DNA of 64,000 bases from Bathynomus jamesi (GCA_023014485.1 JAJOZX010003308.1:230001-294000); one strand, 5' to 3'. Numbered from the stretch's first letter, positions 10,160-21,264 are shown. The notes: generated by a model not told the origin, from the letters alone. A program made the numbers and translations.

Positions 10160-12676
10160 CACTAGGCAACAAATTTCAACTTTTTTTTTGTTACAGACAC
10201 GTGAACTACTGATTCCTACTAAAGCGGTGATGCTGATTTCAGATCTGATATCAAAATTTCTCTATCACGTCCAGATTTTGTGTAACCGAAAACCCCTATT
10301 TTTCATTTTTTTTCTCACCCGCTTCTATTACGAAAGCCGTCTAAGCTACTTTTCCGTGCCACGTTTTATGTTAAGCATACTTAAATAATTAGTGAACAGG
10401 GATGTCTTTCCTCCTTTATTCTGGCTTAAGACAGACAGCGGAATTCCGCTGGCGGAGTTACCACCCCTGCGCCCAACCATCCACCCAAAGCGCGTTAGTA
10501 TTTTGTTGTTACTACTGAAAGGCAAATTCCTGTTCTTAAGTGAAACTTTGGTGTGTCCTCTTCCTTTGTCGCTTGTAGGATGACGAGCTCTCCTTCTGCA
10601 GGAACCAACAATAATCTCCCATCATATTTGGGTTGAAATTACCTTGGTATCTGTTTTCCATAACTGAGATCTGTTGGTGGAAACGCTCACCATGCTCGTC
10701 ACTTACAGCCCCAAGGTTGGCCGGGAAGAAGTCAAGATGAGAATGTAAAAAATGAATTTTCAAAGACATTCTGCATCCCATTATTTCATAAGATTTAAGC
10801 ATGTTTTCTACGAGTTTACGGTGGTTTTCAGCTTTGTGGTTTCCAAGAAAATTTTTGACAACTTCAACGAAAGATGTCCATGCTCCTAGTTCATTCTCAT
10901 TTAGGTTAGATGGAAACGATGAGTCGTGGATGACACTGCGGATCTGTGGTCCAGTGAAAACTCCAGCTTCTAGCTTAGCATCTGTCAATATTCCTTTGAA
11001 TTTATCCTTTAAATATTGGAAACCACTACCTTGATGATCCATACCCTTCACGAAATTTTTCATAAGGCCAAGTTTAATGTGAAGTGGTGGAAGATGTACT
11101 TTCTGAGGGTCAATAAGTGCTGGGTGTTTCACATTGTATTTACCAACAACATGTTCAGTTCTAGATGGCCAATCATGTTTTTTGTAGTGGTTCTTGTCAT
11201 CTCTGCTGTTCCATAGACACAAAAAGCACATATGCTTTGTGTAGCCCAACTGTAACCCAAGAAGTAATGATACAACTTTAAGGTCGCCACAAATATTCCA
11301 TGTGTGGTCCTTATATTTGATGAGTCTTAGCAGCAGTTTCATCGATTCATAAGTCTCATTAAGGCCAGTGGCATGTGCTACAGGTATTGAAGGTTTTTCA
11401 TTGCCGTTGTGCAGTAATACAGCTTTAAGGCTAGCTTTACTAGAGTCAATGAACAGTCTCCATTCTTTTGGATCATAGCGACAGCCAATCCCTTGCATCA
11501 GACCACTGATATCGTGGCAGAAACAAACGTTTTCTTCCTGTAAGTAAAATGATGAAAACTGCAAATGGCGATGGCGGAAATGGGAAACTTTGGTGTTTGG
11601 TTGGAGAAGATTAAATTCTTGAAGTCTTGAACCAAGCAACTCTGCCTTTTCTTTTGGTAATTCCAAATCGCGCACTAAGTCATTTAACTCCGCTTGACTT
11701 AACAAATGTGGGGAAATATTTGCATCTGGAACATATATGCCATCTTTCCCTGTTTCTATATCACTAGCAGAATCTTCAGATGAACTGCTGTCTGTTATCG
11801 TTGCTGGTGGAACTGGTGGTGGATTTGTTTCATCATGTGGTACTGGTTTCATTGCTGATTCGCAGTTTGGGTACGTGATCTTTGATTTGTTTTTCTTTGT
11901 GAAACCAGCAATCTTTGTCAAACAAAAATAACAATCATTGAAGTGATTTTTCGGCTCACGCCAAACCATGGGGACTGAGAACGGCATAGCTTTTCTTTTA
12001 CCATTCATCCAAGCTATTAACATCGCATTGCACTGTGCACAGCAAATATGTGGTGCCCAGTCCCTCTGTTGGTCTCCTAACTTACAGTCAAAATAACACT
12101 TGTAGGCAAGTTTAATCTTTGTTGTTATGTTTCTACGTTGTGGCTTCGGTGTATATTGTCCACAGACAAAGCAGAAGTTGTCTGGGTGATTTACACAAGC
12201 ACGTCTATTTGATGCCATTTTGAATTACCATACAATATCTGAAAAAACGTAGAAAGTAATTATTACGACGTGCAAAATAAAAAGAAATACACACCGTCGT
12301 ACAAAACAAATGCTATAAAAACACACAAGTCACCACAACCTGTCACTTGCTCATCAGCAGAGAGCTTCAACAACCGTTCTGCTTGACTGTCACGTAGCGA
12401 CTCGGGATAAATTTTATTTATCAAAATTGTTCGAATTTGTATATAGTTGGCAAAAAAAATTGCTTTAACCTTGAAAAGCAAGTTTCATATTACTGGCATT
12501 AAGCCGATTAAAACCAAAATCTGGACGTGGTAGAAAATTTTACTAAAAGTGATTTGCATTTTACACAAAATCTAGACGTGATAGAAAAAATCTAATTATA
12601 GATTTGAAATCAGCATACCGAAATTAGCTAGGAGCACCTATTTGGTCTTCTGTAACAAGATCTTTGTTGCCTAGTG
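10160..12676 (-). mobile_element. CMC/Chapaev-like DNA transposon, apparently complete
   Basis: The ends are CACTAGGCAACAAA at 10160 and its complement TTTGTTGCCTAGTG ending at 12676. ATAA stands directly outside each end (10156-10159 and 12677-12680), a 4-bp target duplication. The inverted similarity goes on for about 130 bp (ATGCTGATTTCA, CTATCACGTC.AGATTTTGTG). The motif TCTA.CACGTC.AGATTTTG occurs once near the left end and twice near the right end and may be a transposase-binding site. CACTA-type termini with a 4-bp duplication fit the Chapaev branch of CMC transposons. The element contains one long intact frame on the minus strand and sits in intron 1 of the host gene. Confidence 0.7.
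10536..12218 (-). CDS. Transposase of the CMC/Chapaev-like element, intact
   Basis: An uninterrupted 560-codon frame that fills the element. The N-terminal 100 residues are rich in paired cysteines (C16-x2-C19, C59/C60/C63, C96-x2-C99), probably zinc-binding DNA recognition. Residues 140-156 are a Ser/Asp/Glu-rich linker. The core fits an RNase-H-fold DDE enzyme: LFIDSSK (D258), NICGDLK (D312), then CFLC (C331/C334) and HYKKH (H344/H348), the C2C..H3H insertion known from CMC and hAT transposases, and SDEHGERFHQQ with E508 or E511 as the last acid. A basic tail ends it. The start is the first Met, directly followed by the cysteine-rich part. Assignment of catalytic residues is inferred from spacing. 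Confidence 0.65.
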   Translation of the reverse strand: MASNRRACVNHPDNFCFVCGQYTPKPQRRNITTKIKLAYKCYFDCKLGDQQRDWAPHICCAQCNAMLIAWMNGKRKAMPFSVPMVWREPKNHFNDCYFCLTKIAGFTKKNKSKITYPNCESAMKPVPHDETNPPPVPPATITDSSSSEDSASDIETGKDGIYVPDANISPHLLSQAELNDLVRDLELPKEKAELLGSRLQEFNLLQPNTKVSHFRHRHLQFSSFYLQEENVCFCHDISGLMQGIGCRYDPKEWRLFIDSSKASLKAVLLHNGNEKPSIPVAHATGLNETYESMKLLLRLIKYKDHTWNICGDLKVVSLLLGLQLGYTKHMCFLCLWNSRDDKNHYKKHDWPSRTEHVVGKYNVKHPALIDPQKVHLPPLHIKLGLMKNFVKGMDHQGSGFQYLKDKFKGILTDAKLEAGVFTGPQIRSVIHDSSFPSNLNENELGAWTSFVEVVKNFLGNHKAENHRKLVENMLKSYEIMGCRMSLKIHFLHSHLDFFPANLGAVSDEHGERFHQQISVMENRYQGNFNPNMMGDYCWFLQKESSSSYKRQRKRTHQSFT

Positions 12677-12699
12677 ATAATTCATTGCTTCTGTTTCAG

Positions 12700-13062
12700 A
12701 CTGGAACTATTTGGAAATTGGAACGTATCATCATCAATGGAATACGTCTCGACTTCTTATTATTGACTTCTTCCTCCCCGTGAATTGGGGAAATGCAACC
12801 AGTGACGATGTTCTGGAAATAAAATGCGATTACGTGATGTCCAACGAGGATTCAGCCACTGAAATTTTGACCCTCCAAACGAGGCTGTTGCGTTTGGGTT
12901 GGAACAAACTAAATTTGACTCTTAATGACGCGACATCGATTCTCAAAATAGAAGACTTTGAAGGAAGAGTTCTTCTTCAGCGTCGACTACTGAACGTGAC
13001 CAAAGGAGAAAACGTGACAATCACCGTGCAAGAATTAGTGTCCTTCGTTAATTGGAAATATG
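12700..13062 (+). CDS. Exon B, extracellular region of the membrane glycoprotein
   Basis: Acceptor ctgtttcAG, donor G|GTTTGT. It is open in one frame, beginning with WNYLEIGTYHHQWN once the split Asn codon is completed. It encodes about 121 residues with alternating hydrophobic positions suggestive of beta strands (LLIIDFFLPVNW, VLEIKC, ATEILTLQTRLL, VTITVQELVSFV). Asn sites: NTS, NATS, NLT, and two NVT. One cysteine (IKCDYV). It ends one base into a codon that becomes Asp with the next exon. The acceptor lies only 23 bp after the end of the transposon at 10160-12676. Confidence 0.75.
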
Positions 13063-13317
13063 GTTTGTTTCTGACTTTGGTTATTGAAGAGAGTTTTAAA
13101 ACAAAGTTTGAGTTATAAAAATAGAATGAAACTTTTGTTTTACTTTTAGAGACATTTTCTTTTATTGGATTATAAATTTTGATTAGTTAAAAGATGGAGA
13201 ATATTGATCAGTTTAGGAAAATGTTAATTGTTTACGTGAATATTTATTTAATATTAAATGTTTAATTAAGCGAATATTTAAAATTAACCTTTTTATTATT
13301 TGGGAAAACATTTTTAG

Positions 13318-13598
13318 ATTGGAGAAATTACATCATTGAAGGAGCTTTCAACAACTTCTCTATTCCTTCAACATTCAAAGAAAATCATTTGAGGATCGGG
13401 TTTAGCTCATGGTCAAACGAGGAGAACTATAGAGTTAATATAACTCTCGGCTCAAGATCTCTCGTCCTATGCAAAAATGGGTCATCTAATGTTTATCCAA
13501 ATGAAGATTGCGACCAATCTTTCGGTCTTGACGATACCATTTTATCTTCGGGAACCTTCTACTCTCTTCATCTGAATGTTTCAATGTTTGTCGAAAAG
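13318..13598 (+). CDS. Exon C, extracellular region of the membrane glycoprotein
   Basis: Acceptor catttttAG, donor AAG|GTAAAT, phase 1 in and phase 0 out. It starts DWRNYIIEGAFNNFS, echoing the DNWNYLEIGTYHHQW start of exon B, so B and C may be two copies of one domain. It carries NFS, NIT, NGS and NVS glycosylation sites and two cysteines (VLCKNG, NEDCDQ) that could pair. HLRIGFSSWSNEENYRVNITLG is the most strand-like stretch. Confidence 0.75.
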
Positions 13599-13789
13599 GT
13601 AAATTGAGGGTAATTTTTGCACTTCTAAAGGAAGCCATTTAACCTTTATTAATGGCATTAATAAAGGTTCATTAAAATGTGGTGGCCCAAAAAATTTTAA
13701 TATAAGACCTAAAGATGTCTTTTTGTAAAAAATATTTCGTTAAAAAAGTTAATGTTAAGAAAAGTAAAAAATTTAATTATTTTTATAGG

Positions 13790-13797
<8 letters not shown>

Positions 13798-13866
<69 letters not shown>
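13798..13866. repeat. (TA)n microsatellite bordering a mariner insertion
   Basis: The TA run continues on the far side of the element at 14773-14829, so the mariner relic inserted into one TA tract. Confidence 0.9.
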
Positions 13867-13869
<3 letters not shown>

Positions 13870-14769
13870 GGCATCCCAAAAAAATGTATACACACTTTAA
13901 ATACTTATAAAGGCTGTGTTTATTAAAATACATTTCATTTTCAAAATGTAATAGAATCTACAGACATTCTTTAATTGTTTTGTCAACGCCTGTTTTCAAA
14001 CTGACGTCCGTTCTGGTTCAGGCACTGCTGATAACGCGAAGCAATGGAATCGCAAACATCACGAAACATTTCGTTTGGTATTTGTGTGCATTCTCGTTCA
14101 ATGGCTGCTCTCAATTCAGCGACTGTTGCAGGTTTTATAGCGTAGACTTTGTCTTTTAAGTATCCCCATAAAAAAAAGTCTAGTGGTGTGAGGTCTGGTG
14201 AACGCGGAGGGTATTCTACGAAACCCCTTCGTCCAATCCACATCCACATCGTGCCAAGTACCACTCGCAATACTCCACTCTTCGGTCCGGATCATCTTCA
14301 TTAATAGCATGGACTAATCTTGGAATGTAACTTTTCCATTGACAGCGCTTCAAAATGCGTTGGACAGACGATTCTGAAATTCCTACCTCACGACTCGCTT
14401 GCCGCACAGATTTTCTTGGACTTTGGTGATACGTTTCCAGTACTCTTTCTTGCTTTGTGGGGCTTGTCGATGTCCGTGGTCTTCCGGAACGCTTCTTGTG
14501 GACATTCTGAACAGTTCCATCGGCTTCAAACTTATCTCTAATTCGAGTGATGGTAAGTCGCGTTGGTGGATCTGTTTGAAACTCCCTCCTAAACTGTCTT
14601 TGCACTTCAACTGCGTTTTCACACTTCCAGTAGCATTTTAGAATGAATTTCCTTTGTTCAAAGCTTAGTCTGACTGCCATTATTAATTCTAATGGGTTTA
14701 ACTTGGAAAGAAAGAAACATCAATTGAGCTATCAGCTGTTAAAGTGTGTATACATTTTTTTGGGACGCC

Positions 14770-14772
<3 letters not shown>
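13867..14772 (-). mobile_element. Tc1/mariner-type element (DD41D-like), internally deleted
   Basis: Terminal repeats CAGGGCATCCCAAAAAAATG and, inverted, CAGGGCGTCCCAAAAAAATG, with shared GTATACACACTTTAA, stand between TA tracts. On the minus strand a 154-codon N-terminal frame (14680-14216) encodes the helix-turn-helix part ([37 protein letters not shown]). It then jumps directly to the C-terminal part (YPPRSPDLTPLDFFLWGYLK ... RQFENRR, ending at 13983). The stretch with the first two catalytic Asp residues is gone. This is a non-autonomous copy in the intron between exons C and D. Confidence 0.8.
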
Positions 14773-14832
<60 letters not shown>

Positions 14833-14947
14833 GTGTGTGTGTGTGTGTTCCTTTCAATAAAGAAAATTGCGGATGCTTTTGTTTTAATGGAAATTGAAGG
14901 CGTTAAAAGACGGTTAAATTTAACGTGTTTTCTTTGCCTTTTTACAG

Positions 14948-15101
14948 GAATATCGAATCTTTGGCCAATATTCCTTCATCAACATTAAATTTCACGTTTT
15001 GGGATCAAAGAAGTTTTGGGTGGCAACTTGGGACGAGTCACCAGTCGGAGTTTTTTACGAGGACGTCTTCCCGTCACAACGACCTCAACAAGACAACGAA
15101 G
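14948..15101 (+). CDS. Exon D, membrane-proximal extracellular region
   Basis: Acceptor cctttttacAG, donor G|GTAAGT, phase 0 in and phase 1 out, continuing exon C exactly. It begins EYRIFGQYSFINIKFHVLG, then KKFWVATWDESPVGVFYEDV, and ends in a hydrophilic SQRPQQDNE stretch that leads to the acidic stalk of the next exon. Polypyrimidine tract and spacing are good. It lies 175 bp after the mariner relic and its TA/GT tract. Confidence 0.75.
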
Positions 15102-15253
15102 GTAAGTGCATACATACAAACAATATTGTGAAATATGAGCAAATTGTCTGTTGAAAATAAGTTCCGCCAAATTGGTTCCTCTTTTTTTAAAATTTAAATT
15201 AATTAAGATTCCATTCTGGAAAATCTTTAAACCAAATTAAGTGTTTCTTTCAG

Positions 15254-15304
15254 ATAATGACGAAGACCATCTGGAGGGTAGCACTAATGGAACACCTCTT
15301 TTCG
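15254..15304 (+). CDS. Exon E, acidic stalk
   Basis: A 51-nt exon, phase 1 to phase 1 (tttctttcAG, G|GTAAGT). It encodes DNDEDHLEGSTNGTPLF, an acidic, flexible linker with one NGT site that reaches the transmembrane exon as LFG-PDPK. It could be skipped without changing the frame. Confidence 0.7.
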
Positions 15305-15464
15305 GTAAGTTTTTAAAAGGTATTACGCACACACTCGCACACATACAGTATCATCATTAATACTCCTCTTCAGCACTTTAAGGATCATAACATTCAATTT
15401 ATTAAGAGTTATTTTCTTTCTGAACTTATAACTGAAGTTGTGTTTCTTCACTAATAAATAATAA

Positions 15465-15666
15465 GGATCACCTGAAGATCAGGGCCCCCATGTATTCTTG
15501 TTTTTTGCTTTACAGTACCAAATATAATAATAAATTAAATTGAATGCCCGGTTAGGTCAATTGTACGCCCTTGACGATTGATTGGTTAAGTCGTGATATT
15601 TTCGTTACTTTTAACGAATATATCATTTGGTAATTGAGGCTGGGGGCTCCGGTCTTCAGGTGATCC
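15465..15666. mobile_element. Palindromic MITE A, copy 1 (TAA target duplication)
   Basis: Ends GGATCACCTGAAGATCAGGG and inverted GGATCACCTGAAGACCGGAG, with TAA on both sides (15462-15464, 15667-15669), as for PIF/Harbinger-type elements. The middle carries the recurring core (GCCCTTGACGATTG...TAAGTCGTGATATTTTCG). Confidence 0.65.
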
Positions 15667-15885
15667 TAATAAATAATGATTTATAAGTGTGACTTTCTTA
15701 TTAATTCAACCTTTACATACTTTAAATTTTTTTAAATTATTCACTGTTTACTTAGCTTCATTAACCCAATAGAATGACAGTGTGGAACCGCACACATAAC
15801 TACCAGTGTCGGGTCTACGTAACCCTATAATGAAAATTACAGGTTAAATTAAACAATTTATTGTTACTAAACAATAATAAAAATT

Positions 15886-16083
15886 GGATTACCTGAAGAT
15901 CAGGGCCCCCAGCCTTCTTTAGTTAACCTTATAAGGCTAACTAACAAAAATATTACGACTTAACCTAACCAATCGTAAAGGGCGTACAGCTGACCGAACG
16001 ATTAGTTAAGTCGTGATATTTTCTTTAGTTAGCCTTATAAGGCTAACTAACGAAGGCTGGGGGCCCTGATCTTCAGGTGATTC
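15886..16083. mobile_element. Palindromic MITE A, copy 2
   Basis: Ends GGATTACCTGAAGATCAGGG and inverted GAATCACCTGAAGATCAGGG, 220 bp after copy 1. The middle is the same core in inside-out order: the GTACAGCTGACC part is central, and the TATTACGACTTAACC / TTAAGTCGTGATATTTTC parts lie outside, next to GCCTTATAAGGC palindromes. No clear target duplication. Confidence 0.6.
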
Positions 16084-16089
16084 TAAAAA

Positions 16090-17174
16090 TTAACTCTCGT
16101 ACAATAAAAGACATCATTCTTAGAAAAAAACAATTGTACTTTGTAATAGGCCACGCTGACTTTCTAGCGTTAAACTCGTTTAGAACTTGCAGTTAAATAC
16201 TGCGTATAAATGCCATTCTACGAATAAAACTTCTCAAAAACTCATTTTAGACTACTTCAACTTACATTTTAGAAGAGTTTAAAACCGATCAGTCAAGATG
16301 TAATGTTAATATAACAATTTAGCGCCAGAAACAAAACATTGTAATATTAATTTTTATAGCTAGTTTTTACGCTCCGCCTCTTCATAACTTTGTTTGGAAG
16401 AGTGAGATCTTTTCTAGGGGCGAGGTAAAGAGTCTACTCCAAGAGAATCGATTCTGGATTCTTAAGCAGTCACATTTTGGAATCGATTCTATCGACAGCA
16501 CCTATTAGAATCGAATTCAGTTTGGAATCGATTCCAGATCAAACAATCTATTCTTTTTTTCTTTTGTCAATGATCAGAAATAGATCTATTATATTATAAT
16601 TTAATTTATTTTTATATGACTAATTAATCGTCTAGAATTACGTGACTAAAGTTAGTTGAAGTGACTTAAACCAGCAACTTGGGTACCGAGTGAAAGAGTA
16701 TTCTCTAAATTTGGAAAATTGTTATCGAAGAGACGTTTCAGACTTAAGGCCAAACAAGTCAATATGAATCAATAGTATGCCTGCAAAATGGGAAAGTGCA
16801 TATGCAATTGCAATGTTGATAAAATGAGTGCCAGTGCCACCCCTCCTTGTTGAAAGACCCCTCCCCCCCCCGTGCCAACCTCCCCAAAAGGGGGGAGTCC
16901 ACCTGACCTCTTTGGGGGAGAAGGTGGGACGGCCCCCCCCCCAAAGGTGTATACCTAACTTAAGAGAGAAGAAGAGAGAAGAAAAGAGCATCCAGCTTCT
17001 GCGAGTGGCAGAAGCTTAATGAGAGCTCAAGGTAGCAACACCTGACTCAGAACTCGAAATCCACCAGTTGGCTTAGAACTTAGAAGGCATAAATGGCCTG
17101 TATATATTAATAACCTTCGAACGAATTAAAAGCGCGTACACACTCCCCGACTATACGCCCATAGAGCCCCATAT

Positions 17175-17200
<26 letters not shown>
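16090..17200. other. Intron sequence without a recognised gene
   Basis: A cluster of GAATCGATTC-like motifs at about 16445-16550, C- and G-runs at 16861-16945, and a (CA)n(TA)n tract at 17180-17220. Open frames here follow the low-complexity runs and are not supported. Confidence 0.5.
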
Positions 17201-17220
<20 letters not shown>

Positions 17221-17719
17221 TAGGCCGGGTCGAAAAGGGGTCACGGTCAAGATTTTGCTTAGGTACATATTGTGAGGTTGATCATTTTGTAATAGTAGTA
17301 TCCACACCAAAAATCAAGGCTGTGGGACTTTCGCTACCCCCTCCCCTTACCGATACTCACTTTTTTCCATATGAATTTGTATGGGAAATAGGCCAAAAAT
17401 CGGAAATCGTAAAAATCGACCCTAAATATTAATTTTTTTACTTTCGGATGGCCAAAATCGGGTTCCCCGGCACGAATTACATCAGAATAGACCATTCACC
17501 AACTTTTTTGGAGATCGTGGGGTAGGGGGTAGGGTCTTAAATCCGGTGCTGACTCATAGCACCGGATATAAGACCTAATATTACATTATTTTTGTTTTTT
17601 TTCTCTCCAGATTCCTATTTAGGTACCTAGAATGTTAAAAGTTTGTATTAAAATACGTTATTTAATTTTAAAATATCAGTAATAGATGAAATATAGTTAA
17701 AATCCTATTAAATTAAATT

Positions 17720-18292
17720 ATGGCTACCAGAAAAAGAAGCCACAATGCAGCCTTCGGATATCCAGCAAAATTTTCATCTGCCATGATGCCATCAAAAGCT
17801 GATGTTGTAAGGCACTTCCATTTTATTGTTAGAGAGGAAGAATCTAAAGGACAGGGTAAAATAAGTAAAAATGATTGCTATAACGTAGTTGTTCAAGATA
17901 TAAAAGAAATTTGGCAGAAATTTTCTTTCCCAACAATTGATACAAAGGGAATTTATGTTAGTTACTACTGTAGACTTACAGAAGATGCTGATAAGTTAAC
18001 TAAATGCCCTATGATAAAAAGAAATGAAAAATATTATGAAAAATTAAAGAAATATGACGAGATGTTTGACATATCTCCATGCCACTGTTATGATAAAGGC
18101 ATAATGGATAGAAAACTTTGTAGGTGTGAACATAAAATACCTATTATAGAATGGAAAGCTTTTATTGGTCAAAAAGAAAGAAAAAACCAGTTAGGAAAAA
18201 TTTATAAAAAAACTACTACAAGTAATTTGAGAAAGTTTGGCAAAATCCAAAACGCACAGGAAATTTTTATGCCCCTGCGTGGATTCAAATAA
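17720..18292 (+). CDS. N-terminal part of an unclassified transposase-like protein
   Basis: A 190-codon frame starting MATRKRSHNAAFGYPAKFSS, then MPSKADVVRHFHFI, IKEIWQKFSFPTID, and a cysteine cluster FDISPCHC ... RKLCRCEHK followed by IEWKAFIGQKER. The order (hydrophobic helix with VxR, a W-K-x-x-x-P-T-I element, FDI plus paired CxC, then EW) is also found in the frame at 61082-61867, where FDITTC, HVNCDC and LEWLHYQR stand in the same order. This points to one family. The frame ends at a stop and its usual continuation is lost. Function inferred only from this likeness: nucleic-acid binding N-terminus of a mobile element protein. Confidence 0.5.
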   Translation: MATRKRSHNAAFGYPAKFSSAMMPSKADVVRHFHFIVREEESKGQGKISKNDCYNVVVQDIKEIWQKFSFPTIDTKGIYVSYYCRLTEDADKLTKCPMIKRNEKYYEKLKKYDEMFDISPCHCYDKGIMDRKLCRCEHKIPIIEWKAFIGQKERKNQLGKIYKKTTTSNLRKFGKIQNAQEIFMPLRGFK

Positions 18293-18337
18293 AATCACAC
18301 CCAAAAGCCCACTGAGGGTGCGCGAAATTTTTGGTTT

Positions 18338-18671
18338 ATGACAATTCTTTTTCGAAATTTAGATGTAAAATTCAAGAAAATTATTGAGCCGGTCAAGAAA
18401 AACAACGCTTACTTCGCTAATCCTGAAAATATACTCCTGTCAATGGTTTCTGACGAACGATTACATATTAGAGAGCTTGCAATTCAAAAGAATTCTAGAA
18501 ATACTAGATTTTCCATGTCACAACCAAAGCGTTGAATGGGGTGTGAACTTGGTAACTAAATCTAGCCAGGAAAGAATTGGTTATATTAATCGGCATAAAT
18601 TTATTTTAAATACTTTAGAGTCTAGAAAAGAACTGCCTACTTTTGAGTGGAAAGGTCAGTGGAAGCAATAA
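18338..18671 (+). pseudogene. C-terminal debris of the same transposase-like family
   Basis: One frame reads ANPENILLSMVSDERLHIRE, then a second frame continues FKRILEILDF and CHNQSVEWGVNLVTKSSQER, showing at least one frame change near 18490. The first part resembles HSETLIASLLCSEDEEERAW at 63120-63180 in the larger relic. Confidence 0.45.
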
Positions 18672-18993
18672 AAAAAAATGAGTTTTAGGTAAAAAATTTT
18701 ATTGAATTTCTGTCTCTTAATTTCTAAATTTCTACCAATAATAGCTAAAAATTTATGTATTAAATTTTTTTCATGCATTTTTGTATTTTTTTAATTTTTT
18801 TCATTAAAAAATAAATATAACTGTTTTATAAGCGAACTTTTGTAATAATAAAAAAGTTTCGAAGTAAATCGCAAATTATCTCGAATTTTAAAAATTTTCT
18901 GAAAAAACTGAAACCAGTAGGCGGGGTAGGGGTCCTCAAAATTCAAAAATATTTTACCAGGGTGTTACCATGATTGATTGAACCACCTCACAC

Positions 18994-18995
<2 letters not shown>

Positions 18996-19054
<59 letters not shown>
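18996..19054. repeat. (TA)n microsatellite
   Basis: A TA run at the right border of the 17220-18995 segment. Confidence 0.95.
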
Positions 19055-19058
<4 letters not shown>

Positions 19059-19719
19059 AGATGCATGTAAAAGCACAATAGCAAAATATATACGAGCGTA
19101 ACCACCACACAAAAAACACCATAGCACCACAACCAACGCTTTACTTACCAGCTCCTGGTAGACCGACAAGGTCTCAAAAAAGGCAACGCCAATAGTTTTT
19201 CTATCGAGCTTCTCGTGATATAATACCACGAGGCCAATTTCACGTTTGGGGAACCATCTTTTATACAAAAAATCGAATAAGATAAACTAAATTTAATGCC
19301 AATGCATTGTTAATGCAAATTTCCACCATAATATACAATTTTATCCTTAGGCTATAACTAAAAAGCATTAATATGATTTTATATTAAAAATAGATTGTAT
19401 TTCGGGATAACTATTTCATTTCTCATCTTTCGCCCAATTAGATTCTATTTCGGAGTAACTTATTAATGTTTCCTCTTTTGGCCAATTATCATATTTTGTT
19501 TCAATACAAATTTGTCTTTAAGACACCATTATATCTTTAAACCTTATTACAAAAAATGTTAATATGATTTTTTTAAAACAAAATAGATTCTATTTCGGGG
19601 TAACTTATTCATTTTTCCTCTTTTACGCAACTATCTTGTTTCAACACAAATTAATTTTTGAGACGCAGTTATATCTTTAAATTATTACAAAAAATATTAA
19701 TATAACCTTATAATAAAAA

Positions 19720-19747
19720 TCTAATATAATATTTCAGAAATGAAGTC

Positions 19748-19785
<38 letters not shown>

Positions 19786-21264
19786 AACAGTTTTTTTGCG
19801 CACACCTACAGGTCGCTACAATTGGTGTAGAACAGTGCGGTTTTCACTATTCGATGCGTCTTTTTATTGTGCAGTGCCCATGCTAAAAAAAAATTCCCTA
19901 ACATAATTCCTTCCCCCCTTTTAGGGGTACAGTTCTTCCCATGCCTGTACACGCATTTTTTTAATTTTTCATTTTTAATCATAATTTTGGCACAAAATAA
20001 GTCAATATTTACTAAACATTTAATATCATTCGATTCACAAAAGATTTATTTCACGATTCAATTTAAAAAAGTATATATTTTTAAAATTCATAAAGAACTT
20101 TTTGCAAAAAACTAAAAACAAACATGCATTTTTAAAATTCAATGATTTTTACACAAAATATTTTGATATTTGTTATATTTTAACATTTTTCGATTCACAA
20201 AAGATTTCTTCATCGATTCAGTACAAAAAATTACATAATTAAAACGGGCAATTTAAATAAACACGAGTTTAAAGTTAAACGAGCCACACTCGAAATTATT
20301 TACCATGACTTTTGTGCGTTTTATTACTGTGGCTTTTGTACAAATAATTTTACATATACACAAACAATTTGATAGGATATTGATTTATCATTCTATTTTT
20401 TAGTTGTCATAGAAATACGTTAATTAAATTATCTGATTAGATGCGCTTTTATAGTTGAAGATCATTTTTAGAAAATTATTTATTTTCTCCACTTTAAAAT
20501 ATTACAAAATTTCTATTAGGTATCCTAATATCATAATGTCTGTCGCTGTAAGTAAGAAAATAGCAATTATTTTCCATTTTATGACAATTTCGGACCCCCT
20601 AGGCCTACAAAACCAATTTTCCCCTTTTCTTTATCAAAAATTGTTGATTTTTGCAAGTCTTTCGGTTATAAATTTGTACCAGTCTATTGTTTATCTATAA
20701 TAATAATAATAAAAAGACGTGTGTGTGTGTGTGTGTGTTCCAGCCATCAGCCATAACTCCAAAATGGAAGCAGTTACAAACATGAAACTTCACACACATA
20801 TTGATTAGGTGCCGAGGTTGTGCACGTGGGTGTTAATAAATTAAATAATTAATTTTAAAACATTAAATGACGTCATCAAGATCATTACGAAACCTATGGT
20901 AAAATTATTGAATACCCGGTTAGCTTCATTGAATGCCATGTTAGGTCATCTGTACGCCCTTGACGATTGGTTAGGTTAAGTCGTGATATTTTCGTTGGCT
21001 TTAACGAAAATATCATGACTTAACCTAACCAATCGTCAAGGGTGTACAATTAACCTAACCGGGCATTCAATTAACGTACCCGGGCATTCAGTTGACCTAA
21101 CCGGCCATTTAATTAACCTAATCGGGCATTCAGTTGACCTAACTGGCATTCAATTAACCTAACCGGGCATTCAGTTTACCTAACCGGGCATATATATATA
21201 TATATATGTGTATATATATATAGCGTTCAACATCCAACCCGGCAACGCCGGGTCGCTCCCCTAG
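19720..21264 (+). mobile_element. Non-autonomous Helitron, copy 1
   Basis: It starts TCTAATATAATATTTCAG and ends with the hairpin ACCCGGC-AAC-GCCGGGT followed by CGCTCCCCTAG. The base before is A and the base after is T, as for Helitron insertion between A and T without target duplication. The copy at 43587-46517 shows the same termini in inverted orientation. The interior is non-coding: TA/GT tract, a T/A-rich body, the recurring palindromic core (20955-21050) and an array of GGGCATTCAGTTGACCTAACC units (21050-21190). Confidence 0.8.
20955..21050. repeat. Palindromic core, Helitron copy 1
   Basis: The arms CCTTGACGATTGGTTAGG..AAGTCGTGATATTTTCGTT and their complement meet around GGCTTTAACG. 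The arms are about 45 bp with a tiny loop. Confidence 0.85.

Larger units (their letters stand above)
17220..18995 (+). mobile_element. Deleted copy of an unclassified transposase-like family
   Basis: The segment is bounded by TA tracts. Near its ends, ACATATTGTGAGGTTGATCA (left) and, inverted, ACATAGTGTGAGGTGGTTCA (right) suggest terminal inverted repeats, although about 45 bp lie outside the left one. It contains the frame at 17720 and further coding debris at 18338-18671. The coding parts match in motif order the two ends of the larger gene relic at 61130-63564, with the middle missing. Confidence 0.45.

Noticed and set aside
13715..13900. Open frame with a long Ile-Tyr repeat
   Set aside because: It is a (TA)n tract read in frame; no gene evidence. 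The same holds for the frames at 14643, 18993 and 51657.
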